A stretch of DNA of 20,298 nucleotides, taken from CAYHKY01 sp964357355. GTDB lineage: Bacteria; Patescibacteriota; Microgenomatia; UBA10105. Numbering within the stretch: the first letter of the stretch is position 1; the number at the start of each line of letters is the position of its first letter. The position numbers and the translations under genes are program-made. This document shows, piece after piece, positions 1 through 6,872 of the stretch. Location of the stretch: the NCBI GenBank assembly GCA_964357355.1, contig CAYHKY010000022.1, positions 1 through 20,298 of the forward strand. Direction: 5' to 3'. The notes beneath the pieces are model-generated. The model worked only from the letters and a program-made list of their open reading frames with translations. It made no database searches and was not told where the DNA came from.

Positions 1-2
1 CT

Positions 3-536
3 CTTACATTTCCATCAACTGCGAACGTAATTATCCATCATCAGGCGCGTCCGGTATTTGCCGATGTGGATTTGTCGACTTTGACTATTGATCCTGTACA
101 AATTGCAAAAAAAATCACCAGTAAAACTCGTGCTATTATCCCGGTAGATCTACATGGTCGTCCTTGTGATTATGACAGAATTGTGGATATAGCCAAAAAA
201 CAGAAGTTATTTATCGTTGAAGATGCGGCTCATGCGGCCGAGGCAATTTACAAAAAAAAACGAATTGGGTGTATTGCTGATTTTACAGCTTTTTCATTTT
301 ACGTCACCAAAAATATCATGACAGGTGAAGGTGGCATGCTCACGACAAATCGCAAGTTGTGGGCAGACGAGGCTCGTATACGAAGTCTACACGGTATTTC
401 AAAAGATGCTTGGAAACGATATTCAAATGAAGGATTCACTCCCTATGAAACTCTCTATCCGGGATATAAATACAATATGATGGATTTGGTTGCCTCATTT
501 GGCATACATCAACTTGCCGATGTAGAACGAATTTAA
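3..536 (+). CDS. DegT/DnrJ/EryC1 sugar aminotransferase, N-terminal part (5' cut by window, 3' ended by frameshift)
   Basis: PLP-dependent transamination of a nucleotide-linked keto sugar. The reading frame is open to the left edge of the window, and the residues before the internal GTG at 66 (TFPSTANVI, then RPVFADVDL) are family-typical, so the gene starts upstream. Counting from that GTG, the PLP aspartate is in VEDAAHA (about residue 53) and the Schiff-base lysine is K82 in FYVTKNIMTGEGGM. The segment HGISKDAWKRYS followed by PGYKYNMMDL is typical of ArnB/PseC-like DegT enzymes. The frame stops at TAA 534-536 in the middle of the fold. The rest of the protein continues in the -1 frame from about 530, so one base appears to be missing, most simply from the T run 532-534. 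Restoring one T would read VERI-LITRKRYWEMY. The exact sugar substrate cannot be told. Confidence 0.85.
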   Translation, partial: LTFPSTANVIIHHQARPVFADVDLSTLTIDPVQIAKKITSKTRAIIPVDLHGRPCDYDRIVDIAKKQKLFIVEDAAHAAEAIYKKKRIGCIADFTAFSFYVTKNIMTGEGGMLTTNRKLWADEARIRSLHGISKDAWKRYSNEGFTPYETLYPGYKYNMMDLVASFGIHQLADVERI

Positions 537-559
537 TTACTAGAAAACGATATTGGGAG

Positions 560-922
560 ATGTATGATAAAGCTTTCAAAAAACTTGACTCTATTTATAC
601 ACCTTTACAGGAATTACCTCATACGCGACATGCCCGTCATCTCTATGCCATACTTATACGACCAGAAAAGCTTAAGTTAAATCGAAATCAATTTTTGGCC
701 GCAATGAAAGCAGAGGGTATCGGTACGGGAATTCATTTTACTGCCTTGCATCTTCATCGTTATTTTCGTAATGCTTTTGGTTACAAACCTGGTGACTATC
801 CTAATGCAGAGTTTATTGGTGAACGTACACTGTCCCTCCCTCTGTCTCCGGCATTCTCTACCCAAGACATCAAGGATGTTATAGCTGCTGTTCTTAAACT
901 TGCCACATACTATCATCGATGA
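560..922 (+). pseudogene. DegT sugar aminotransferase, C-terminal part in shifted frame
   Basis: This is the C-terminal domain of the aminotransferase whose N-terminal part ends at 536. The ATG at 560 is only the first start codon in this frame. Homology extends further upstream: ITRKRYWE precedes MYDKAF in the same frame, so 560 is unlikely to be a natural start. The domain shows GTGIHFTALHLHRYF, FGYKPGDYPNAEF and ERTLSLPLSPAFS, all standard in the DegT C-terminal lobe. It ends in TGA at 920-922, inside the ATG of the next gene (919), so the original cistron was translationally coupled to the epimerase. The break is either a one-base sequencing or assembly error, or a real inactivating mutation. 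The good conservation of both halves favours error or a very recent mutation. Confidence 0.75.
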
Positions 923-1878
923 AAATACCTTCATCCATTCTTATTACCGGTGTGGCCGGCTTTATTGGGTCTACACTTGCACGAACACTTTTAACGAAGA
1001 AGGTTAAAGTGATAGGTATTGATAATTTTTATCCTAATTACTCGAAGAAATATAAGCAGGAAAATTTGAAGGCATTAACAAGTTTTAATCATTTTCAATT
1101 TCATGATATCAACATTTTATCCTCTTCATCCCTTAAGGGTGTATTTAAGAAATACCGACCTCAGGCAGTTATACATTTGGCGGCATTGACAGGTGTTCGA
1201 GCTTCAATTGCGAATCCAAAAATTTATTTTGACGTCAATGTGCGCGGTACTCGTCAAGTATTCGAAACGGCATCCGATTTTGCCTGCACTAATTTCATTT
1301 ATTCTTCCTCAAGTAGCGTTTACGGAAAAGGCAATGGACTTGAATTTTTGGAAAATAAGGCCCGACGTCCTTCTTCACCCTATGCCATCTCCAAACGTGA
1401 TTCTGAAAATATTCTTCAACTATTACATCAAAAATATAAAATGCCAACGACAATTTTTCGATTATTTTCTGTGTATGGACCACAAGGGAGACCAGACATG
1501 GCACCATATTTATTCACCCAGGCAGCATTTTCTGGAAAATCTATTACCATATTTGGAAACGGCACTGCAGCACGTGATTTTACTTACATTACAGATGTGG
1601 TATCTGCATTTCAAAGTTCACTTGCAAACCCTTCACCTTTAGAAATAGTGAATATTGGCAATACATCACCCATTTCAATATCCGAATTAATTCAATTAAC
1701 TGAAAAATTAACTCGCAAAAAACTACTGAAGAAATTTTCCCCCCCTATTCCTCAAGAATCTTTTGTAACGCACGCTAACATCGATAAAGCACAAAAATTA
1801 TATAATTGGTATCCAAAAGTAAAATTTAAAAAAGGATTCGCACTGTTTGTACGCTGGTACAGATACAATCGCCTATGA
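919..1878 (+). CDS. NAD-dependent nucleotide-sugar epimerase, UDP-glucuronate 4-epimerase-like
   Basis: Cytoplasmic extended short-chain dehydrogenase of 319 residues. The Rossmann NAD site is GVAGFIG (11-17). VIHLAALTGVR (about 84-94), the serine-rich SSSSVYG (130-136) and the catalytic pair Y155/K159 in YAISK follow. Near residue 185 it has FSVYGPQGRPDMAPYLFT, then IFGNGTAARDFTYITDVV. The RPDMA signature with this spacing is characteristic of UDP-glucuronate 4-epimerases (CapI/LspL type), which convert UDP-GlcA to UDP-GalA. A UDP-glucose or UDP-GlcNAc 4-epimerase is the alternative. The start ATG overlaps the previous stop as ATGA (919-922), and the stop overlaps the next start the same way (1875-1878), so it sits inside a coupled operon. 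Family call is firm, substrate moderate. Confidence 0.9.
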   Translation: MKIPSSILITGVAGFIGSTLARTLLTKKVKVIGIDNFYPNYSKKYKQENLKALTSFNHFQFHDINILSSSSLKGVFKKYRPQAVIHLAALTGVRASIANPKIYFDVNVRGTRQVFETASDFACTNFIYSSSSSVYGKGNGLEFLENKARRPSSPYAISKRDSENILQLLHQKYKMPTTIFRLFSVYGPQGRPDMAPYLFTQAAFSGKSITIFGNGTAARDFTYITDVVSAFQSSLANPSPLEIVNIGNTSPISISELIQLTEKLTRKKLLKKFSPPIPQESFVTHANIDKAQKLYNWYPKVKFKKGFALFVRWYRYNRL

Positions 1879-2975
1879 AATACATTCCTGTTGCTAAACC
1901 ATCAATAGATCTAACTGAAGAAAAAAATATTATCGCTTGCGTAAAAAGCACATGGATTTCTTCAACTGGAAAATATATTAGTGACTTTGAGTCAACTTTT
2001 GCAAGTCTCGTCGGCGTAAAGTACGCAATTAGTTGCAGTAACGGCACTGCAGCATTACATTTAGCTCTTTTATCTCTCAATATAGGTCCAGGAGATGAAG
2101 TTATAGTACCCGCACTGACTTTCATCGCCACAGCAAACGTTGTAAAGTACGTCGGAGCGACTCCTGTATTAGTAGACGTTTTACCTGATACATGGACTAT
2201 CGATCCTCAGCTTGTAGAAAAACGTGTATCACCCAAAACTCGCGCCATCATACCTGTACATTTATATGGCTATCCCTCAGATATGACTCCGCTTCAAAAA
2301 ATAGCCAGCCGAAACAACATTGCGCTTATTGAAGATGCAGCTGAAGCTCATGAAGCAACGTACAAAAGGAAAAAAGTTGGCTCGATTGGAGATTTAGGTT
2401 GTTTCAGTTTCTTCGGAAATAAAATTATCACTACCGGTGAGGGGGGCATGATCTCAACAAATGACAGTAATATAAAGAATAAAATTGAATTGCTTAAAAA
2501 CCATGGCATGTCAAAAACCAGAAAGTATTTTCACCCTATATTAGGGTATAACTATCGAATGACGAATTTACAAGCAGCGATTGGAACCGCCCAACTTAAC
2601 AAATTACCTACTATAATGTATAAAAGACAGCGTCTTTCACAAATGTATCGTCGTCTACTAGGTAGTATAAAAGGATTAAAATTTCAACAGTCACTTCCTG
2701 ATCGGAAAGCAGTGTGTTGGTTATTTTCTTTTTTGGTTACCCCCAGCTATGGTCACACGCGAAATCAGTTAATGAAATATTTAAGAACTAAGGGGATAGA
2801 TTCGCGTCCTTTTTTCTATCCTTTGAATGTATTTCCGATGTATAAATCAAAAGAAAAATTTCCCGTAAGCACTCAACTTTCCCTTCAAGGAATAAATATT
2901 CCAAGTTTTCCTGATCTCAAAATGAAAGAAATAAACTATATCGTACAAGTGATAAAAGAATATGCACAAACATGA
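1875..2975 (+). CDS. DegT/DnrJ/EryC1 aminotransferase, perosamine-synthase-like
   Basis: Complete PLP enzyme of 366 residues, the usual family length. It begins PVAKPSI and has the phosphate-binding segment SCSNGTAALHLAL (53-65), the PLP aspartate D154 in IEDAAEAHEA, and the Schiff-base lysine K183 in FSFFGNKIITTGEGGM. FFGNKIITTGEGGM is the form seen in GDP-perosamine synthases and related 4-aminotransferases, which transfer an amine from glutamate to a 4-keto-6-deoxy sugar. A lysine, not histidine, at 183 argues against the ColD-type 3-dehydratase relatives. The gene overlaps both neighbours by ATGA. A GNAT acetyltransferase follows directly, as in pathways that make N-acylated 4-amino sugars. 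No GDP-mannose 4,6-dehydratase is in the window. The only 4,6-dehydratase here is the PseB-like gene on the other strand. Confidence 0.92.
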   Translation: MKYIPVAKPSIDLTEEKNIIACVKSTWISSTGKYISDFESTFASLVGVKYAISCSNGTAALHLALLSLNIGPGDEVIVPALTFIATANVVKYVGATPVLVDVLPDTWTIDPQLVEKRVSPKTRAIIPVHLYGYPSDMTPLQKIASRNNIALIEDAAEAHEATYKRKKVGSIGDLGCFSFFGNKIITTGEGGMISTNDSNIKNKIELLKNHGMSKTRKYFHPILGYNYRMTNLQAAIGTAQLNKLPTIMYKRQRLSQMYRRLLGSIKGLKFQQSLPDRKAVCWLFSFLVTPSYGHTRNQLMKYLRTKGIDSRPFFYPLNVFPMYKSKEKFPVSTQLSLQGINIPSFPDLKMKEINYIVQVIKEYAQT

Positions 2976-3556
2976 TTAGCAGATCCTTAACTAAAGATGA
3001 AATACCCTATACAATAAATCTCCATCTTCGCACACTGACTGATGATTTTCTTCCCGGTTTAGGTGAGTCATTTTTAAGCATTCTGCACCAAGAATTTATC
3101 TCTTCACCATTGACAATTACTATAGGGATATTTGATAAAAAACTATTACTTGGTTTTATAGTAGGTTCTTATGATACATCCCTTTTTTTTAAATCAGTCA
3201 TCCAGAAACACTGGCTAAAATTCATACCGCTACTTCTTATTCGATGTATTCGAAAACCCATAAATATAAAATTTTTGTGGCAATCTCTATTCTACGGAAA
3301 TAATCGAAAATTCTCCGCGGAAATATTGATAATCATAGTGTGTCAGAAAAATAGACGCAGAGGGGTAGGATCTAAGCTTTTTTTTGCTCTTCTTGATAAA
3401 TTTAAAGCGCAAGGCATTGCAAATTTTATAGTAGGTACACATGCTGGCAATTTAATAAGTAATAATTTTTACAAAAAACTGAAGGGTAAGTTAATGTATT
3501 CGACATTTCAATTTAATAAGAAGTGGAATTATTACCTATTCACTACCTCTTTATGA
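2972..3556 (+). CDS. GNAT-family N-acetyltransferase
   Basis: A 194-residue GNAT-fold protein. The acetyl-CoA binding motif A is visible as QKNRRRGVGSKLF (125-137), with the R-x-x-G-x-G core. It is followed by a C-terminal segment NLISNNFYKKLKG (about 160-172) matching the usual asparagine/tyrosine end of the fold. It probably acetylates the amino group made by the aminotransferase just upstream, giving an N-acetylated 4-amino-deoxysugar. That role is inferred from position, since GNAT sequences do not reveal their substrate. The N-terminal half has an unusually hydrophobic stretch (about 82-92). Start ATG 2972 overlaps the previous stop by 4 bases, and its TGA at 3554-3556 overlaps the next ATG at 3553. 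Confidence 0.82.
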   Translation: MISRSLTKDEIPYTINLHLRTLTDDFLPGLGESFLSILHQEFISSPLTITIGIFDKKLLLGFIVGSYDTSLFFKSVIQKHWLKFIPLLLIRCIRKPINIKFLWQSLFYGNNRKFSAEILIIIVCQKNRRRGVGSKLFFALLDKFKAQGIANFIVGTHAGNLISNNFYKKLKGKLMYSTFQFNKKWNYYLFTTSL

Positions 3557-4263
3557 AAAAAATTAATCTTTCAGTCATTCTTCCCACTTATAACGAGATT
3601 GATAACATCGTAACACTTCTTCATGCAGTCATTGGCTATTTACGGGACGAAAAAATTACATTTGAAATAATAGTGGTTGACGATAGTAGTCCAGATGGAA
3701 CCGCTAAAAAAGCTCAAGGTGTGGCAGATATAAATTCAAAAATTAAAGTCTATAGTAGAAAAAAAATGCCGGGTTTGGCAAATAGTATTTTATTCGGAGT
3801 TCGAAAAGCAAAAGGTGACTTCGTGTTAGTAATGGACACTGATTTCAATCACGATCCTCAGGTAATTCCAACTATGTATCAACTTGCCATTACTACCGAT
3901 TTGGTCATTGGATCAAGATATATTGCAAATGGTGGAATGGAAAATCGGGTTAGGCATTGGTTAAGTTATCTGTTTAACTTATATTTAAGAATTTTGCTTT
4001 CATCTCCGATTCATGATCATTTGAGCGGTTTTTTTATCATAAAAAGGAAACACTTGCTATCCCATGAAGCGCTATCTGTATTTTATGGCTTTGGTGATTA
4101 TTTCATACGTCTAATTTACTTAGTCCAACAAAAGCGTTTGAAAATCAAAGAAACGCCAGTTTTTTATAAGAATAGGACCTTTGGAGTTAGTAAATCTCGT
4201 TTTATATCAATGTTTATTGCCTATACAAAAACAGCATTAAAACTTCGGCTGATTAGAGTATGA
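3553..4263 (+). CDS. Family 2 glycosyltransferase, DPM1-like polyprenyl-phosphate sugar synthase
   Basis: A 236-residue GT-A enzyme that resembles dolichol-phosphate mannose synthase, which transfers a hexose from a nucleotide sugar to a polyprenyl phosphate on the cytoplasmic face of the membrane. It has VILPTYNE (8-15), VVDDSSPDGT (41-50), the metal-binding DTD in VMDTDFNHDP (93-102) and VIGSRYIANGG (118-128), followed by an LSGFFIIKR segment (158-166). There is no C-terminal membrane domain, as in the short DPM1 form. A start at 3523 is possible in frame, but ATG 3553 gives the ATGA overlap used by the neighbouring genes and the normal N-terminus, so 3553 is preferred. The next gene is a GT-C transferase of the kind that uses such lipid-linked sugars, which suggests a donor-and-transferase pair. 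Confidence 0.88.
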   Translation: MKKINLSVILPTYNEIDNIVTLLHAVIGYLRDEKITFEIIVVDDSSPDGTAKKAQGVADINSKIKVYSRKKMPGLANSILFGVRKAKGDFVLVMDTDFNHDPQVIPTMYQLAITTDLVIGSRYIANGGMENRVRHWLSYLFNLYLRILLSSPIHDHLSGFFIIKRKHLLSHEALSVFYGFGDYFIRLIYLVQQKRLKIKETPVFYKNRTFGVSKSRFISMFIAYTKTALKLRLIRV

Positions 4264-5822
4264 AAAATATAAAATGGCTAATATGCATTGTTTTAATAGC
4301 CGCGCTACTTCGCAATTGGAAACTTGGAGAAATTCCAATTTCACTTCATGGAGACGAAGTGGGTGTAGGCTACAATGCGTTTACGCTTTTATCTAGCGGT
4401 CTTGACGAATACGGTCGTAGACTACCTGTTAGTTTTCGAGCTGATGTGACACCCTTGATATTTTACTCAACAATCCCTGCCATCGCCATGTTTGGTCCTA
4501 CTGATTTTGCTGTCCGCTTTCCATCAATGTTAATAGGCATTATAACTGTGACTGTTTTTTATTTTCTGATTTTTGAGATAAGTTCGATAAGTTATATAAA
4601 GCAACTTCTTTCGCTAGGGAATCCAGGTAAAATAGCTTTAACCGCAACGTTGTTATTAAGCATTGCTCCCTGGCATATACAAATATCTCGGATTGCACAT
4701 GACGCCGGATACGGGATACTTCTGCAAATGATAAGTGTTCTTATATTTCTTCGTTCAATGCGTCATCATAAACCTTATCTATATTATTTGAGTATAATTT
4801 CTTTTGTCTTATCAATGTATGCCTACCATGGCCCGCGATTAACCTCTCCCCTCCTTCTTGCTTTACTAATCTATTTTTTCAGAAAACAACTGCCTTTAAA
4901 TTTTCAACTAAAAACATTTGCAATATTTATATTATGTTCAACTCCTCTCGTCCTTGATTTTTTTAATAAGCCTTTATCTGAAACACGTATTGGAGGAATT
5001 AATATTATTAATCGCGCCTCAGGCGAAAATTTTGATTTATTAAAAATACCAACAAAAGTTTTATTTAATCTAATAAGACAATTTGATATTCAACTTTTAT
5101 TCATAAATTCTCAAGCAGTTCGTTATTTTAATGTGTTTAGGGTAGGACTCATGTATTTTACGCAATTGCCAACATTATTTGTAACTTTGTTGTTAGTAAA
5201 AAAGGGGCGTTTTATTGCACCACTACTATTAATTATTCTCATTTCAGTCCTACCGGGTGCTCTAACCTCAGGACCGCCAAATGCAGGACGCATTCTTATG
5301 TTATTTCCAATTTTGGAAATATTAACTGTAATCGGGATCACAAAACTTATTCAACTATTTAAAACTAACACTAAGGTCATTGTAATTGCCTTTTTAGCTT
5401 TTATTTACAGTTTGCAGTTTGGCTTTTTTCTTGAGCAGTATTTTAATGACAGTCCGAAGCGATTCACTATCCAATGGCAATCAGGCATGAAAGATCTAGC
5501 CTTCCATGTCTTAAAAGAAGAAGCAAACTATTCAAAAATAATCATTTCCGACGAATTTAAGCAAGCTTATATTTATATACTTTTTTACGGTCGTAAACCT
5601 ATTGAATTGTTATTACAACAACCTCACTTAACCAGACACTCTTTCATTGGATATAAGGATTTTGGTAAATACGAATTTAGAAAAATTAATTGGTTAGAAG
5701 ATCAACAATTGACAAAAACGCTCATTGTAGGCACAAAAAATGATCTACCAGCAAAAGAAGTTAACAGTCAGATTTACAACCCTATAGGGCAGATAGTCGC
5801 CTCCGTTATTTCTTTAAACTAA
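4260..5822 (+). CDS. GT-C membrane glycosyltransferase, ArnT/PMT (GT39/GT83)-like
   Basis: Integral membrane protein of 520 residues with about ten predicted hydrophobic spans. The first extracytoplasmic loop follows the N-terminal span and carries HGDEVGVGYNAF with the acidic pair D32/E33, then LDEYGRRLPV. This is the typical catalytic loop of ArnT/PMT-like enzymes that take a sugar from polyprenyl phosphate and add it to a glycan, lipid or protein on the outer face. The C-terminal 150 residues are soluble in character. It overlaps the upstream DPM1-like gene by ATGA, so the two are probably co-translated, with that gene supplying the donor. Its TAA (5820-5822) lies within the converging gene on the minus strand. 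The acceptor is unknown. Confidence 0.85.
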   Translation: MKNIKWLICIVLIAALLRNWKLGEIPISLHGDEVGVGYNAFTLLSSGLDEYGRRLPVSFRADVTPLIFYSTIPAIAMFGPTDFAVRFPSMLIGIITVTVFYFLIFEISSISYIKQLLSLGNPGKIALTATLLLSIAPWHIQISRIAHDAGYGILLQMISVLIFLRSMRHHKPYLYYLSIISFVLSMYAYHGPRLTSPLLLALLIYFFRKQLPLNFQLKTFAIFILCSTPLVLDFFNKPLSETRIGGINIINRASGENFDLLKIPTKVLFNLIRQFDIQLLFINSQAVRYFNVFRVGLMYFTQLPTLFVTLLLVKKGRFIAPLLLIILISVLPGALTSGPPNAGRILMLFPILEILTVIGITKLIQLFKTNTKVIVIAFLAFIYSLQFGFFLEQYFNDSPKRFTIQWQSGMKDLAFHVLKEEANYSKIIISDEFKQAYIYILFYGRKPIELLLQQPHLTRHSFIGYKDFGKYEFRKINWLEDQQLTKTLIVGTKNDLPAKEVNSQIYNPIGQIVASVISLN

Positions 5823-5831
5823 AAGAAATAA
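5806..5831. terminator. Inverted repeat over convergent stop codons, possible bidirectional terminator
   Basis: TTATTTCTTT at 5806-5815 and AAAGAAATAA at 5822-5831 form a perfect 10-base inverted repeat with a 6-base loop. It spans both the plus-strand TAA (5820-5822) and the minus-strand TAA (5816-5814). Its place between two converging operons fits a shared terminator. The stem has a single G-C pair and no clear T run follows on either strand, so a strong intrinsic terminator is doubtful. Confidence 0.35.
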
Positions 5832-6872
5832 GATTTTCCTAAATTCCGTGACTATTTTTTGATTAGTTAATTGTGATTGATGAAGCATAAATGCGTTTTT
5901 TTGAAGTTGTCTTACTAACGCTTTGTTTTTTACCAATTCAAGAATTTTTTGCGCAAGTTGTCCAGCATCAGCAGGTTTGACAAAAATACAAGTTTTTTTG
6001 TCCTGTAAAAGCTCTTTATTTGCTGGACTGTTAATTACAATTAGTACGTTACCCGATGCCAATCCATGATAAGTTTTGTTTGAAATAACATTTAAAGACT
6101 TATTTGTATTTCCTAAGTGACCCACAGTCACGTCAGCTTGCCTAACTTTAGAGGCTAACTCATCGAGATTTAAGTAGTTGAATAGCTTTAAATTTTTTGG
6201 TTTGAGCTTTTCAAGCAATGATAAAGGCTCTTTATATACATCACTATTACCGATCAACCATAGTTCAATATTTTTATTTTGTTCTAACATTTTTGCTGCC
6301 TCAACAAAATATTCAGCTCCTGAAAGTCGGGTGAAAAAACCATGAAACTCAACAATAAGTTTTCTATTCAGTTTTTTTTCAGGATAAAATATAGTTTCGT
6401 TTCCACCCACAAATAAACGTTTGAATTTATCAGCAGATATTGAAAATATCTTGTTGAAATAGATCGCGTGTGACTTCGTGTCTGTAATTATTATGTCTGC
6501 ACACTGCGCTGCCACTTTATCTATCCAGTAATATATACGTGCCCTAAAACTATTTTCTGCTGCGCTTTGCCGATCAAACACGTATGTATCATACATAGAA
6601 TAAAACATGTCAAATATTACTTTTTTGTGAAATATGTGACCTAAAATGAAGGCAAGTGGCATATTTAGTTGTCCTACAAAGGCAACATAAATAACATCAA
6701 CTTTATTCCTAATTTTCCAAAACTTAGCTGTTAACGACCAATATCGTGTAAGGAATAACCCTTGTGTCGAACGGCAATAAAATATTCCAAACCCATTTTT
6801 ATTTAATCCGTCGATGAGAACCTGGTTTCGGGAGTAGTCAGGATCATAAGATCCAAAAAAACATATATTCAT
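5814..6872 (-). CDS. Glycosyltransferase family 4-like protein
   Basis: A 352-residue GT-B protein, probably cytoplasmic and membrane-associated, adding a sugar from a nucleotide donor to a growing glycan. The N-terminal half starts MNICFFGSYDPDYSRNQVL and contains VDVIYVAFVGQ. The hinge region is at IIITDTKSHAIYF. The C-terminal half has LIVEFHGFFTRLSGAEYFVEAA, VTVGHLG and a donor-site stretch NKTYHGLASGN near residue 268. The usual E-x7-E motif is not well formed. Its ATG (6872) overlaps the TGA of the upstream membrane gene as ATGA on the minus strand, so the pair forms an operon. Its 3' end overlaps the converging GT-C gene by 9 bases. Sugar specificity is not apparent. Confidence 0.82.
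   Translation of the reverse strand: MNICFFGSYDPDYSRNQVLIDGLNKNGFGIFYCRSTQGLFLTRYWSLTAKFWKIRNKVDVIYVAFVGQLNMPLAFILGHIFHKKVIFDMFYSMYDTYVFDRQSAAENSFRARIYYWIDKVAAQCADIIITDTKSHAIYFNKIFSISADKFKRLFVGGNETIFYPEKKLNRKLIVEFHGFFTRLSGAEYFVEAAKMLEQNKNIELWLIGNSDVYKEPLSLLEKLKPKNLKLFNYLNLDELASKVRQADVTVGHLGNTNKSLNVISNKTYHGLASGNVLIVINSPANKELLQDKKTCIFVKPADAGQLAQKILELVKNKALVRQLQKNAFMLHQSQLTNQKIVTEFRKILFLLV

Noticed and set aside
525..540. Programmed -1 frameshift in the first aminotransferase
   Set aside because: The zero-frame codons ATT TAA do not form a canonical X-XXY-YYZ slippery heptamer, and DegT enzymes are not known to use recoding. A one-base loss explains it better.
677..934. Minus-strand open frame of 85 codons
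   Set aside because: It lies antisense to the well-supported aminotransferase C-terminal domain and has no recognisable motif. Other overlapping frames (for example 1193-1642, 5123-5341, 9160-9348, 12699-12926, 19943-20203) are shadows for the same reason.
1561..2054. Repeated 12-mer GGCACTGCAGCA at 1561-1572 and about 2043-2054
   Set aside because: Both copies encode an NGTAA-type stretch in unrelated conserved positions of two proteins. They look like coincidence, not a repeat element.
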